Counted from the first letter of the stretch, positions 15,846 to 25,465 are shown. The stretch: 64,000 bases of DNA from Pedobacter jeongneungensis (GCF_000633455.1 NZ_AYMG01000011.1:1-64000); one strand, 5' to 3'. Program-made: numbers and translations. The notes: generated by a model not told the origin, from the letters alone.

Positions 15846-17825
15846 CTATTTATAACTTCTTTGTGCTACTTTAATATTTTCAAACTTCAATTCTTCTTTA
15901 TGAAGTTCAAAGTTTACACCTTCTTTAAATTCCCAGGCGGCTACGTATGCATAATCTACGTCATCACGCAAGGCTTCACCTTCTTCAGTCTGATACTCTT
16001 CACGGAAGTGACCACCACAACTTTCGTTACGGTTTAAAGCATCAATACACATCAACTCGCCTAACTCGATAAAATCAGCTACACGGCCAGCTTTTTCCAG
16101 TTCAGTATTCAGCTCATCAGCGGTTCCCGGTACACGAACATCACTCCAGAATTCATGACGTAAAGCCCTGATTTCTTCAATCGCTTCTTTTAAGCCTTTT
16201 TCGTTACGCGCCATTCCACATTTCTCCCACATGATGTGGCCCAAACGTTTGTGGAAGTGATCTACCGATTTGGTTCCTTTGATGTTGATTAAAGTATTTA
16301 AAATACCAACAGCTCTTTCTTCAGCCTCTACAAAGGCAGGATGATCAGTCGGGATTGCTTTTACCGAAATCTCTTTTGATAAATAAGCACCAATGGTGTA
16401 AGGAAGAACGAAATAACCATCAGCTAAACCCTGCATCAAAGCAGATGCACCTAAGCGGTTAGCACCGTGATCAGAGAAGTTAGCCTCTCCCGTACAGTAT
16501 AAACCAGGTACAGATGTCATTAAGTTATAATCAACCCATAAACCGCCCATGGTATAGTGAACAGCAGGATAGATACGCATTGGCGTTTCGTAAGGGTTCT
16601 CACCAGTAATCTGTGCATACATATCGAACAGGTTACCATATTTTTCCTTAATTACTGCAGTACCTAAACGCATGCAGGTTTCTTTATCAGGATTGTGGTT
16701 ACCCGCTTTAGAAGCTTCGATTTTTCCATAACGCTCTGTATTGGCCTTAAAATCCAGGTAAACAGCTAATTTAGAGGCACCTACGCCATAACCGGCATCG
16801 CAACGCTCTTTAGCCGCACGGGAAGCCACATCACGTGGAACCAGGTTACCAAAAGCAGGGTAACGACGCTCTAAATAATAATCTCTTTCATCCTCAGGAA
16901 TTTCTGAAGCTTTACGGTTATCATCTTTCTTTTTAGGCACCCAGATACGTCCATCGTTACGTAACGATTCAGACATCAGGGTTAATTTAGATTGGTGATC
17001 GCCAGAAACCGGGATACAGGTTGGGTGAATCTGCGTGTAACAAGGGTTTGCAAAATAAGCTCCTTGTTTATGCGCTTTCCAGGCCGCTGTAACATTACTT
17101 CCCATTGCGTTGGTAGAAAGATAGAATACGTTTCCGTAACCACCTGTTCCTAATACCACGGCATGACCGAAGTGACGCTCGATTTCTCCTGTAATTAAGT
17201 TACGGGCAATGATACCACGTGCCTTGCCATCGATTTTAACAACCTCCAACATTTCATGACGGGTATACATTTCTACTTTACCCATGCCAATCTGGCGTTC
17301 TAAAGCAGAATATGCACCTAATAATAATTGCTGACCGGTTTGACCTGCAGCATAGAAAGTACGCTGAACCTGTGTACCACCGAATGAACGGTTATCCAAC
17401 AAGCCGCCGTACTCGCGCGCCAAAGGCACACCCTGCGCCACACACTGATCAATAATGTTTGCACTTACCTCTGCTAAACGATGTACGTTAGCTTCGCGTG
17501 CTCTATAATCACCACCTTTAATGGTATCGTAAAATAAACGGTAAACGCTATCACCATCATTTTGATAGTTTTTAGCGGCATTGATACCACCCTGAGCAGC
17601 AATTGAGTGCGCTCTACGTGGTGAATCCTGAAAACAGAAACATTTAACTTTATAACCCATTTCGGCCAAAGTAGCGGCCGCCGAAGCACCTGCTAAACCC
17701 GAACCTACAATGATTACCTCAATAGTTCTTTTGTTCGATGGGTTTACCAAAGGCACAGAAGACTTATATTTTGTCCATTTGCTGGTTAATTCGCCTTCTG
17801 GAATATTTGAATTAATATCTGACAT
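15846..17825 (-). CDS. sdhA: Succinate dehydrogenase/fumarate reductase flavoprotein subunit
   Basis: The ATG at 17825 is chosen; an upstream TTG frame extends into sdhC and lacks family similarity. The 659-residue protein oxidises succinate with covalently bound FAD. The dinucleotide fold [10 protein letters not shown] lies near residue 41. The flavinylation histidine is His73 (AHSIAAQGG). Substrate-site motifs IHPTCIPV and [15 protein letters not shown] are present. Length and motifs match the b558-type (Bacillus/Wolinella-like) enzyme. The gene lies 17 bases after the cytochrome b gene. Confidence 0.96.
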   Translation of the reverse strand: MSDINSNIPEGELTSKWTKYKSSVPLVNPSNKRTIEVIIVGSGLAGASAAATLAEMGYKVKCFCFQDSPRRAHSIAAQGGINAAKNYQNDGDSVYRLFYDTIKGGDYRAREANVHRLAEVSANIIDQCVAQGVPLAREYGGLLDNRSFGGTQVQRTFYAAGQTGQQLLLGAYSALERQIGMGKVEMYTRHEMLEVVKIDGKARGIIARNLITGEIERHFGHAVVLGTGGYGNVFYLSTNAMGSNVTAAWKAHKQGAYFANPCYTQIHPTCIPVSGDHQSKLTLMSESLRNDGRIWVPKKKDDNRKASEIPEDERDYYLERRYPAFGNLVPRDVASRAAKERCDAGYGVGASKLAVYLDFKANTERYGKIEASKAGNHNPDKETCMRLGTAVIKEKYGNLFDMYAQITGENPYETPMRIYPAVHYTMGGLWVDYNLMTSVPGLYCTGEANFSDHGANRLGASALMQGLADGYFVLPYTIGAYLSKEISVKAIPTDHPAFVEAEERAVGILNTLINIKGTKSVDHFHKRLGHIMWEKCGMARNEKGLKEAIEEIRALRHEFWSDVRVPGTADELNTELEKAGRVADFIELGELMCIDALNRNESCGGHFREEYQTEEGEALRDDVDYAYVAAWEFKEGVNFELHKEELKFENIKVAQRSYK

Positions 17826-17842
17826 ATCTTTTGTGCTAAAAA

Positions 17843-18523
17843 TTATTGAATAAGACCGAAATAAACTGCAATCGGCATGGCTGCGAAAAGGATCGAAATA
17901 ATGATCGAATACCAAACGCCAGCTCCTTTAATAATACCGTTATATTTTGAGTGGTTCCAGCCCAATGTTTGGAAAGCTGAAGCAAAACCATGTAACAGGT
18001 GATAGCACAAAGAAAACATAGCCAAAATGTATACGGCAACCCTCACCGGATCCTGAAATTTTTCTTTCATTACGGCATAAAGGTCTTCGTGGCCATTGGC
18101 ATCAACTGTTGGGATTCCGGTAAAACGCGAAACTACCCAGAAATCTTTCAGGTGAACCACCAAAAAGATTAACAAAAGTGTACCTAATAAGCCCATTGAA
18201 CGGCTATACCATTTACTGTTTGCTTTACCATCGTTTACGGCATATTTAACCGGTCTGGCTTTTTGGTTTTGCAACGTTAAACGTAACGCCTGAAAAATGT
18301 GCGCAAGCAAGCCAATAAATAACACAATTTCGCCTGCCCGGATAATCCAGTTAGTGGCCATAAAATGTGCGCCTACGTTAAATGTTAAACCACCGTCGCT
18401 AATAAATATTAAAGCATTAATACCGCAGTGTACAATTAAAAAAAGTATCAGGAACAAACCTGTAATACCCATGATGAATTTCTTCCCTATTGATGAAGAA
18501 AATGCATTTCCGAAACCACTCAT
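17843..18523 (-). CDS. sdhC: Succinate dehydrogenase cytochrome b558 subunit
   Basis: A 226-residue membrane anchor with five transmembrane helices. Candidate haem-ligand histidines sit inside or next to helices: His32 (IVHCGIN), His75 (LLAHIFQ), His124 (VVHLKD) and His175/His178 (CYHLLHG). A single five-helix subunit with two haems is the type B arrangement, which explains the absence of an sdhD gene. It is first in the sdhCAB operon and is preceded by a good -7 promoter box. Confidence 0.93.
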   Translation of the reverse strand: MSGFGNAFSSSIGKKFIMGITGLFLILFLIVHCGINALIFISDGGLTFNVGAHFMATNWIIRAGEIVLFIGLLAHIFQALRLTLQNQKARPVKYAVNDGKANSKWYSRSMGLLGTLLLIFLVVHLKDFWVVSRFTGIPTVDANGHEDLYAVMKEKFQDPVRVAVYILAMFSLCYHLLHGFASAFQTLGWNHSKYNGIIKGAGVWYSIIISILFAAMPIAVYFGLIQ

Positions 18524-18552
18524 TTGATTAGGATTTATATCTAAATTTCTTG

Positions 18553-18560
18553 CAAAAGTA
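18553..18560 (-). promoter_or_regulatory. Putative -7 element of the sdh promoter
   Basis: On the minus strand TACTTTTG matches TAnnTTTG exactly, 29 bases before the sdhC start. A TTT-containing stretch lies at about the -33 position, but without a clean TTTG. Confidence 0.6.
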
Positions 18561-18748
18561 TCTAATTATGAGTTTAATTTATAAACGATTATGACAAAAC
18601 AACGATAAATCATTTATTTAGAAACATTCTAAAGCATAATCGGAAATAATTGAAAGAATATGGGATTATTTATGGTTTCGAATGTTGATATCAGCGGTTA
18701 TGCTAAATCATTTTACCAGTAGGAAACTGTATTTACCGTCGCTTATCC

Positions 18749-18791
18749 GTTTTTACCATTAAGGAATTAAGGACATTAAGAATTTCTAAAT
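18749..18791. repeat. ATTAAGGA-type repeat beside the GxxExxY gene
   Basis: The stretch with ATTAAGGAATTAAGGACATT recurs on the far side of the GxxExxY gene, at 19322-19354 as GATTAAGGAGTTAAGGAACA and, inverted, at 19365-19397. The rest of the 18561-18800 spacer shows nothing else. Confidence 0.6.
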
Positions 18792-18800
18792 CGACAATAA

Positions 18801-19208
18801 TCATTTGTCAGGCAAAATCTTAAAATATTCGTTAACGATAGGCACTATACTTTTGGTAATGTTATCAGTAAAAAAGTTGATCAACAAACCTTGGGGAGCA
18901 CCAAGAAGTTTCATATAAGTTTGGAGCTGCGCCTGATGAACTGGTAAGACATTCGTGATTGCTTTTATTTCCACTACAATACAATCGTTAACATACAGAT
19001 CAGGTCGTAAATCTAAATCCATTGGAAAATCATCATACATTACGGATAACAATAATTGCTGAGAAACCTTAAATCCGTTTCTTTCTAATTCGTATTTTAA
19101 ACAATGTTCATAAACATGCTCTAGCAGACCGGGGCCAAGTACATTGTGAACTTTAATGGCGAAGCCTGTTATTTCGTATGATAATTGTGTAACCTCTTTT
19201 TTTGTCAT
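18801..19208 (-). CDS. GxxExxY protein (PDDEXK-like nuclease superfamily)
   Basis: A 135-residue protein of the GxxExxY family, named after the motif seen here as GLLEHVY (residues about 28-34). A PDDEXK-like core is visible: an aspartate in LRPDLYVND followed by VVEIKAI, the E-x-K element. Families of this fold often act on nucleic acids, but no activity is established for this one. It is a lone gene inside repeat-bearing DNA between sdh and csp. A paralogue occurs at 48116-48502 in similar surroundings. Confidence 0.85.
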   Translation of the reverse strand: MTKKEVTQLSYEITGFAIKVHNVLGPGLLEHVYEHCLKYELERNGFKVSQQLLLSVMYDDFPMDLDLRPDLYVNDCIVVEIKAITNVLPVHQAQLQTYMKLLGAPQGLLINFFTDNITKSIVPIVNEYFKILPDK

Positions 19209-19321
19209 CTCCTTATTATTTTAAATAATATGCGGCACTAAGGGATGATAAAGGGAATTATTAAGAAACCGCTTGTTTAGCAACTAAAATATGGATTTAA
19301 TTTAATCATTCAAAAATCCTG

Positions 19322-19397
19322 CACGATTAAGGAGTTAAGGAACATTAAGAAAAGTAATTGAATAAACCTTAATCATCTTAACTTCTTAATGGTGAAA
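19322..19397. repeat. ATTAAGGA repeat, direct and inverted copies
   Basis: GATTAAGGAGTTAAGGAACA at about 19324-19343 and the inverted CCTTAATCATCTTAACTTCT at about 19366-19385 can pair into a loose hairpin. The first copy is also a direct repeat of the 18749-18791 stretch across the GxxExxY gene. The 19209-19518 spacer holds nothing else apart from the csp terminator. Confidence 0.6.
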
Positions 19398-19466
19398 AAA
19401 TATAACTTATAGCTGGAGATTGTTTTAAAGGAATAATACGTATAATAATAAAACGTATTCCACAAA

Positions 19467-19494
19467 AAAAGTCCCGATTTGCATCGGGACTTTT
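19467..19494 (-). terminator. Intrinsic terminator of the cold-shock gene
   Basis: Perfect 12-bp arms AAAAGTCCCGAT (19467-19478) and ATCGGGACTTTT (19483-19494) around a TTGC loop, 24 bases after the csp stop. T runs flank both sides, so it could act on either strand. Confidence 0.88.
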
Positions 19495-19518
19495 AACGAT
19501 TTATGTGTTCGAGTTTTC

Positions 19519-19710
19519 TTAAGCTACTTTTACATTTACCGCGTTTAGGCCTTTTCTACCTTCTTCTACATCGTAGTTTACGGTATCATTCTCGCGAATG
19601 TTGTCGATTAAGCCTGAAGCATGAACAAAAATTTCGGCATCGCCATTAGATGGAGTGATAAATCCGAAACCTTTAGTTTCATTAAAAAATTTTACTGTTC
19701 CTTGTTGCAT
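19519..19710 (-). CDS. Cold-shock-domain protein (CspA family)
   Basis: A 63-residue single cold-shock domain that binds single-stranded RNA or DNA. Both ribonucleoprotein motifs are present: KGFGFI (RNP1, about 13-18) and IFVHAS (RNP2, about 27-32). It starts MQQGTVKFFNETKG, as expected. It is monocistronic, with its own promoter and a strong terminator. The mRNA leader is short (about 20 bases by the promoter call), so the long cold-regulated leader of enterobacterial cspA is not present. Confidence 0.95.
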   Translation of the reverse strand: MQQGTVKFFNETKGFGFITPSNGDAEIFVHASGLIDNIRENDTVNYDVEEGRKGLNAVNVKVA

Positions 19711-19732
19711 TATATTGTATTTTAATTTGTTT

Positions 19733-19740
19733 CAAAGATA
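19733..19740 (-). promoter_or_regulatory. Putative -7 element of the cold-shock gene
   Basis: On the minus strand TATCTTTG matches TAnnTTTG exactly, 22 bases before the csp start codon. No clear TTTG at -33 is visible. Confidence 0.6.
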
Positions 19741-19822
19741 TAGTTAAATACCTATAAATCAATTTTTTATTTTTTATTATATAAATATTTGCTAAATATA
19801 TTGACTATATGCTATTTAAGCG

Positions 19823-20446
19823 CTATTTAGCCGCCCGATTTAGGCCATCAATACTCGATGTATCGCCCGGTTTTATCAACAATGCCCGTTCAAAACAGGC
19901 CTTGGCTTCAGGTTTTCTTCCTGAAAAAAGCAAAGACCAGCCTAACATGTGATTACCATCGTAATCAAAAGGGTATAAAGCAACCACCTTTGCAAAGTAT
20001 TTCGACGCGGTGGCATACTGTTTTCTATTATAAATGATGATACCAGCCCAATAATTGGCCTGGGTATTCTGCGCATCGATTTTAAGGATGTTGTTATATT
20101 GTTCCATCACCTTTTCCCAGCTGCTTAACAGCGAAAGGGGCTTAATTAAACCAAACTTAGCTTCAACAGAATTTGGTCTGGCGTTAACAGCCCTTGTATA
20201 ATAATTTTGCGATGCCGTATAATTTTTTGCCAGATAATATAACCAGCCAATACGGAGATTGATTTCGTAATTATTTTCGCTGTAAAACGGCATTACATCA
20301 CTAATGGCTTCGGCATAATTTTTTTTGCTTTCTTCGTTATAACTATTCTGAAAAGCTTTCTGCAAGGCAGCATTTGTTTGGGCACTTACCTCAAAAACAG
20401 ATAAGCCAAGCATTGCAAATACGGTAAATCGCTTTAAAAATTCCAT
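19823..20446 (-). CDS. Periplasmic tetratricopeptide-repeat protein
   Basis: A 207-residue protein with a signal peptide (cleavage near ALGLSVFEVSAQ, residue about 22) and about four TPR-like repeats, such as YLAKNYTASQNYYTRAVNARP, YWAGIIIYNRKQYATASKYF and LGWSLLFSGRKPEAKACFER. Its start overlaps the end of the YaiO-like gene by 13 bases. TPR modules usually hold protein complexes together. Here it probably assists the outer-membrane barrel and the membrane-peptidase fusion encoded just upstream. Confidence 0.82.
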   Translation of the reverse strand: MEFLKRFTVFAMLGLSVFEVSAQTNAALQKAFQNSYNEESKKNYAEAISDVMPFYSENNYEINLRIGWLYYLAKNYTASQNYYTRAVNARPNSVEAKFGLIKPLSLLSSWEKVMEQYNNILKIDAQNTQANYWAGIIIYNRKQYATASKYFAKVVALYPFDYDGNHMLGWSLLFSGRKPEAKACFERALLIKPGDTSSIDGLNRAAK

Positions 20447-21576
20447 GTAATGCCTCCGTTTATTGAGTGTTGTAAATAGTTAAATTTAAATATATTATCA
20501 GATTTACGTTCAAATGTATAATTCAAACCTAAAAGTAGGTGGTGTTTTAACAAAAAATAACAATTTCCGCCCGCTTTAAACTTCGTTTTATCAAAACCGT
20601 TATAAATATACAAAGCATCGGCCTCTGCATAATTATATTGATTCCCTATAGTAACTACGCCTTCTAACCAAAAATTATGGATGGGTTTAAAACCAAATAA
20701 CTGTTGAAAAACAACATTATTAGCATCCAATACATTAACAAGCGAAAAACGGCTAATGCTGTAAAAATTTAAATTTCCTGATAAATACTTAACAAACCGC
20801 AGATTATACTGTCTTGTTTTTTCATCGCCAATGTGCGAAAGCACAAAATCTCCCTGCAGATCGCTTCCGTCACCAGCATATTTGATTCCGCCCAAAATAG
20901 CGTTATTCTGATAAACCAAATGCCATAAATTGGAACGCATATAATGATAAGCGCCAATAAAGCTAATCTGCCTGAAAGGTGTGTAAGTAAGTTTGGCATA
21001 GTAACCCGGCTGACTGATATTATCGTTACGCACAGGCTGATTGTAATAAGAAAACGAAGTAGATAAACTTAATTTATAATTCAGCCTCATATCGATGAAA
21101 GCCCTCGAAAAGGATGAATTTCCACGTTCGTAGATATTGGTAAATTTTATTCCACTTTCTGCCCCTACATCAATCAATTTAAAAGAATGAATCTGCTCCC
21201 CCTCTACCACATTGCTATCTAACTGAGAAGCCAGATAACCTGCATTTTCAGCACGGTTTAAATAGGTATTACATAAACAGGCATAATAAAGCGCAATTTG
21301 ATTGTATTTATCGTTATTTAAAACTTTATTGTACTGCGTTAAAGCATCTGTATAATTTTCGCGCAAAAAAGAGGCATATGCGATCCGTAAACGCAACAGC
21401 GGAAAATCCTCTCCTTTATTGAGCGCATCTTTTCCGAACGAAATCAGTTTCTGCCATTCTGAAGCATTAAAAAGTGCCAAAGAAGTACTGTCTGTTTTCT
21501 GATAAGAATTTTGTGCTTTCCCAACCGTTATCAAAACAATTAAAAGCAGTGTGGTTAAACGAAATTTGTTTCCCAT
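20434..21576 (-). CDS. YaiO-family outer-membrane beta-barrel protein with TPR-like N-terminus
   Basis: A 380-residue protein with a signal peptide (to about residue 21), an N-terminal helical TPR-like part (about 30-125) and a C-terminal beta-barrel of alternating aromatic strands ending in phenylalanine (GGITWNF), the usual outer-membrane assembly signal. YaiO-like barrels occur with exopolysaccharide or polysaccharide-modifying systems in other bacteria. It overlaps the upstream fusion gene by 22 bases and the downstream TPR gene by 13, so all three are translationally coupled. Confidence 0.8.
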   Translation of the reverse strand: MGNKFRLTTLLLIVLITVGKAQNSYQKTDSTSLALFNASEWQKLISFGKDALNKGEDFPLLRLRIAYASFLRENYTDALTQYNKVLNNDKYNQIALYYACLCNTYLNRAENAGYLASQLDSNVVEGEQIHSFKLIDVGAESGIKFTNIYERGNSSFSRAFIDMRLNYKLSLSTSFSYYNQPVRNDNISQPGYYAKLTYTPFRQISFIGAYHYMRSNLWHLVYQNNAILGGIKYAGDGSDLQGDFVLSHIGDEKTRQYNLRFVKYLSGNLNFYSISRFSLVNVLDANNVVFQQLFGFKPIHNFWLEGVVTIGNQYNYAEADALYIYNGFDKTKFKAGGNCYFLLKHHLLLGLNYTFERKSDNIFKFNYLQHSINGGITWNF

Positions 21577-23708
21577 GTTACTTTTAATTTTTTGTTGTTG
21601 TATTCAAACTGTATTCCGGTTATCCCTTTATTATCGATGTAGATCTCAGCGTTTAGAAAAATGTTATGATGGTTAAAAACCAGTTTTTTGGCCTCAACAT
21701 TAACGATTAATCCATCATTTTTGGGTATAACATGATTGGAGTAGTTGTTACGGGTGAAAATTAAAAATGGAGCTAAAAGATCCTGAAGCCAAAGCGAAGG
21801 CTTGAACCGCTCTACATCGGCAGCATAATGATCTGTCACTGTATGTGCAGAATAATCGATTTTGTAGGCCGCTTGATAAAAAAGGAAGAGCATCGATGTT
21901 CTGTCGCCATAAAACCTGGTAAAATAAAATACGTTTGCGTTATTCACGAAATAGGCTACGGCCTGGTTTTCGCGACAGTAAAAATAGGTTGTATTAAAAT
22001 CATCGGTAAATACTTCCCAGGTTTCTTTTTTTCCTTCATCATCTGTTACTGTACTAATATAACCTGGCAGAAAATGGAAAGCATGTTTTAAATAAGGGTT
22101 GATTTCGGGCTTTTGAATGGTCTCACCCTCTGCAGGGATCTGGAAAGATTTCAATACAGAATTGGTTTCCGAAGCATAGTAAGCAAATGGATAGGCCAAG
22201 GTTTTAGAACCAATATAAGGCGTACATTGTACCTGAAAGTGTAAATGCGGTTCTGGAGAGCGGCCTGAATTGCCACAAAGACCAATAATATCGCCCTGTT
22301 TTACAATATCGCCAGGTTTAACTTTTACACTATTCTTTTTTAAATGTGAAACTTTGGTAAATAAATGTCCAGTATGTTTAATAACAATGGTATTGCCCCA
22401 GTTCTGCTGCAAGTTAACCTGCCCAATCACATTATCATCAATATGGCTGATTATTTCCTCAACAACTCCATCTCCCGCAGCAAGAACAGGCTTATTAAAG
22501 CAATAATAATCTTCAGGTTTTATACCTGGCAGGTCATAACTTTTATCATCGATATCTCTTAATACAAAATCTAATGCATGCTGCCAATCGCCTTTATGGG
22601 TAATTTTGCCATCATACCCCTGAGAAACTGTCCATGCGCCCATAAATGGCAAACTTAAGTTGAAAAATTTAAAGTCTTTAAGCCTTTCTTCACCGTTTAA
22701 AAACTGATAAAGATTAGTTTCCGGTGAGTAATTTTGAAATGCAGTAAGCTGTAGTTTTCCAGGATTTTTTCTAAGCATAAAGAAATATAACAACCCGATG
22801 GTTACTAAACAGAATGGCATGGAGAATACGGGGAGATTGTAAATACCCAATACCCTCGAAATACCATTTAAAACCATAAAGGCAAAAGGTACTACAACAA
22901 TTGCCCAGCCATAGGAACGCCACGATGGAATAAGAAAAAAGCCCCCGAGAGCACAGCTCGCCATCATAAAATTTGCACCCAGGTAATAATTGCTGATGCC
23001 ATCCGGATAAGTTCCGGTAAGGTGGTTAACCAAACATGCGGTAATAAAACCGACAAGCAATAAGCTAAAACCTATGCGTGAGTGTATAAAAATCCCGATA
23101 CTGATTAATATACCTGCTAACACACTATTTTGAAATAACATAGCACTTACCGACCTGAAGAAAAGCAAGGCATAATCGGGTATTTTTAAATGATCGAAAA
23201 AATAGCAAACTTTTGTAAAATGCGACGGCGCATTGGTACTCAACTCGAATAGTAACGAACTGCTTTTCTGCATTAAACCCATACCAGGATAACCATTAGC
23301 GGCGATTAAAATGATCCAAAAAGTAATGATAAATGGGATTGAAAGAGTTGGCAAAGCATATTTACCTAAAAAGGATGTAAGGTTAACGCTCAATATTACA
23401 CAAAGCAGGCAGGCGGCAGCCAGCCAAAGCCAAAAAGTAAAGGTAAAATTAAAAAATGTGCCCAATCCAATCCCTAACAAAAGTGAATTAAAGCTGTATA
23501 GACCTGATTTAACATCTTCTTTACAAAAGCCTAAAGCACTTACTAAAATTAACGAAGCCATTACTGCAATCAATCCAGAAAGCCCCGCATTAAAATTGAA
23601 CAGAGAAACAGCAAACAATATTGCACCCAAAATCTTATTCTTCGAAAAGAATAAAATGGCATAGCTGTTTAAAGCCGAGCTGAAGTAATATTGCAGGTGT
23701 TTTTTCAA
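21555..23708 (-). CDS. Urea-transporter-like membrane domain fused to an M23 peptidase domain
   Basis: A 717-residue protein. Residues about 15-315 contain around ten hydrophobic helices resembling the urea transporter family (SGLYSFNSLLLGIGLG; TGISNYYLGAN-like segment near 233-246). Residues about 360-500 form an M23 (LytM-type) metallopeptidase domain: His377/Asp380 in QHALDF and HLHFQ at 488-492. A C-terminal region of about 200 residues is unassigned. The M23 residues look intact, although the first motif is HxxD rather than the common HxGxD. The two parts suggest peptidase activity positioned by a channel; the true substrate is unknown. Confidence 0.8.
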   Translation of the reverse strand: MKKHLQYYFSSALNSYAILFFSKNKILGAILFAVSLFNFNAGLSGLIAVMASLILVSALGFCKEDVKSGLYSFNSLLLGIGLGTFFNFTFTFWLWLAAACLLCVILSVNLTSFLGKYALPTLSIPFIITFWIILIAANGYPGMGLMQKSSSLLFELSTNAPSHFTKVCYFFDHLKIPDYALLFFRSVSAMLFQNSVLAGILISIGIFIHSRIGFSLLLVGFITACLVNHLTGTYPDGISNYYLGANFMMASCALGGFFLIPSWRSYGWAIVVVPFAFMVLNGISRVLGIYNLPVFSMPFCLVTIGLLYFFMLRKNPGKLQLTAFQNYSPETNLYQFLNGEERLKDFKFFNLSLPFMGAWTVSQGYDGKITHKGDWQHALDFVLRDIDDKSYDLPGIKPEDYYCFNKPVLAAGDGVVEEIISHIDDNVIGQVNLQQNWGNTIVIKHTGHLFTKVSHLKKNSVKVKPGDIVKQGDIIGLCGNSGRSPEPHLHFQVQCTPYIGSKTLAYPFAYYASETNSVLKSFQIPAEGETIQKPEINPYLKHAFHFLPGYISTVTDDEGKKETWEVFTDDFNTTYFYCRENQAVAYFVNNANVFYFTRFYGDRTSMLFLFYQAAYKIDYSAHTVTDHYAADVERFKPSLWLQDLLAPFLIFTRNNYSNHVIPKNDGLIVNVEAKKLVFNHHNIFLNAEIYIDNKGITGIQFEYNNKKLKVTWETNFV

Positions 23709-23760
23709 TTTTTGTTTTTAATCCTGGTTATTCAATCCTAATTTCTTCTAATAGCATTAG

Positions 23761-23950
23761 TTGTCAGGCTGAGCCTGTCGAAGCCATTAATAAAGCTATT
23801 ATAAACAGATGCAAAAAATTTCGTCATTGTGAGGAACATCCCGTCACGACGTTTTGAGAAAGAAATCTTAATGCGCACGCCAATAGCGATCGTTTTAAGA
23901 TTGCTTCGTCGGCTGAAAAAGCCTTCTCGCAATGACGATTCTTCGCGGTT
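23761..23950. repeat. Dispersed repeat between the fusion gene and the decarboxylase gene
   Basis: Starts with TTGTCAGGCTGAGCCTGTCG (23761-23780), a member of the CTTCG/CTCAGG family. A larger inverted structure runs from CGTCATTGTGAGGAA (about 23822) to GCAATGACG (about 23930-23938), enclosing AAGAAATCTTAATGC and TTTTAAGATTGCTTCGTCGG. It has no coding potential and probably punctuates transcription. Confidence 0.7.
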
Positions 23951-23974
23951 TATACTGTTTACCACTTAATTCAA

Positions 23975-25318
23975 TTACCTTAAATGCTCAGGCACTTCTT
24001 CCATCATTTCTAAATAAGCCAGTGTTTCGGGCTTTCTGATTTGATGGCTTTTTCCCTTCAGATCAATTAGCACCACAGCTGGCCGCATGTTGATAAACTG
24101 CATCCACTGCGTCATGTTATAAGCACCTACCTTATGTACCACCACCTGATCTCCACGCTCTAATAACGGCAGTGTAATGCTCTCTCGCACTACATCAATA
24201 TTCATACACAACGGACCAAATAAAACCGTTTCTTCGGTATATTGACCGGCTTCTTTAGCCACACTGATTTTATGGTCGTACCAATTGGAGGTAAATAAAA
24301 TATTAATGCCAAAATCGACAATGGTTGCTCTCCTGCCATCGCTCAGGCGTTTATTGGCCAGTACACTTCCAATTAAGTAACCAGCATCATCAATAAGTAC
24401 CCTGCCGCTTTCTAAAATTAAAAGTGGAAGTTCATCTGTAACAAAACCGAAATCCAAAATAGTATTGGTAATGGCTTCTGCAAAATCTTCTACGGAGGGC
24501 ACGGTATCAACCCCAGGCAGATAGGCTCCTTTTAAGGTATTTGTTGAAGGGAAACCTCCACCTAAATCTAAATATTGAATGGGGTTTTGAAGTTCCTTTT
24601 TGCAGCGTATGGCCAAATCGCAAAGTTTGGTTGCAGCCACAGCATAAGCAGCGGTAGATAACATAAACGTACCAATATGACAATGCAAGCCAATCAGTTC
24701 CAGCTGTTCTGCCGATGCAATTTTGCTTATTGCTGACCAAGCCTGACCATTTTCATAGTTAAAACCAAAGCGGTCCCAAACAGGGTAAACACCAGTATCA
24801 AAATTAACCCTTAGGGCAACTTTAGCGTTTTTATTAATGCGCTTACAAAGCTCGATTAACAGATATAATTCATCATAATGATCGATATGGATAAGCGAAT
24901 GGTTTTCTATCGCAAGGATTAAATCTGCTTCCTTTTTATCTGGTCCGTTAAATATAATCTGGTTACCAGCAACCCCATTACCTAAAGCCTTATGGTATTC
25001 GAAACCCGAAACCACCTCGGCCCAGCTTCCTTCCTGGTGAAAAATCTTACAAACTGCGTTTAGGTAATTCGTTTTATAACTCCATGCAAACTGAACTTTT
25101 GGATAACGGGTTTTAAACGAACGTACCGCAGCCTGATAGTTACGTCTGATCTGCTTTTCTGATAGCACAAAAACAGGAGAACCATATTGGGCTACCAAAC
25201 TTTTAACCGGAACACCATCAATTGTTTCAACAGGATCGAAATCGGTACGGGTACCAAACTTGTTCATTAGTCCGGTATTCATTTTCCTTATGGTTGGTCG
25301 TTCGTATTTTTGTTTCAT
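23975..25318 (-). CDS. PLP-dependent decarboxylase, fold III (DapDC/ODC family)
   Basis: A 447-residue alanine-racemase-fold decarboxylase. PLP lysine Lys82 lies in FAWSYKTN. The stacking histidine is in GLHCHIGT, the glycine phosphate loop in LDLGGGFP, and the late tyrosine in GAYNMTQ. The family motif EPGR reads ESGR, and the CESGD segment of true diaminopimelate decarboxylases reads CMNID, so ordinary LysA function is unlikely. A tailoring decarboxylase like BtrK is one analogy. It lies downstream of an ATP-grasp gene and a PqqD-like gene on the same strand. Several alternative starts exist near the N-terminus. Confidence 0.85.
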   Translation of the reverse strand: MKQKYERPTIRKMNTGLMNKFGTRTDFDPVETIDGVPVKSLVAQYGSPVFVLSEKQIRRNYQAAVRSFKTRYPKVQFAWSYKTNYLNAVCKIFHQEGSWAEVVSGFEYHKALGNGVAGNQIIFNGPDKKEADLILAIENHSLIHIDHYDELYLLIELCKRINKNAKVALRVNFDTGVYPVWDRFGFNYENGQAWSAISKIASAEQLELIGLHCHIGTFMLSTAAYAVAATKLCDLAIRCKKELQNPIQYLDLGGGFPSTNTLKGAYLPGVDTVPSVEDFAEAITNTILDFGFVTDELPLLILESGRVLIDDAGYLIGSVLANKRLSDGRRATIVDFGINILFTSNWYDHKISVAKEAGQYTEETVLFGPLCMNIDVVRESITLPLLERGDQVVVHKVGAYNMTQWMQFINMRPAVVLIDLKGKSHQIRKPETLAYLEMMEEVPEHLR

Positions 25319-25465
25319 TTGTTAAGAGTATCAAGCGTTAAAGTGTCGTTGCATCAAGTAGGGAGTATCAGGTATCAAGGTTAAGTATTAAGTAGCAAGT
25401 ATCAAGATCGAATTTGAGGCGAGATAAATCACCCTATACCTTCAACCTTCCTGCCCTCTACCTCC
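25319..25465. repeat. Heptad-repeat spacer between ATP-grasp and decarboxylase genes
   Basis: From 25326 the spacer reads as mostly in-phase 7-mers: GAGTATC, AAGCGTT and, further on, TTAAGTA, TTAAGTA, GCAAGTA and TCAAGAT, with one 6-mer. The right end (about 25430-25465) is pyrimidine-rich 7-mers (ACCTTCA, ACCTTCC, TGCCCTC, TACCTCC) roughly complementary to the AAGGTTAAG stretch. The architecture is the same as the sdhA-sdhB spacer, but the sequence differs. Confidence 0.75.

Noticed and set aside
17826..17915. N-terminal extension of SdhA from an upstream TTG.
   Set aside because: The extension runs into sdhC, has no family similarity, and a standard ATG lies at 17825.
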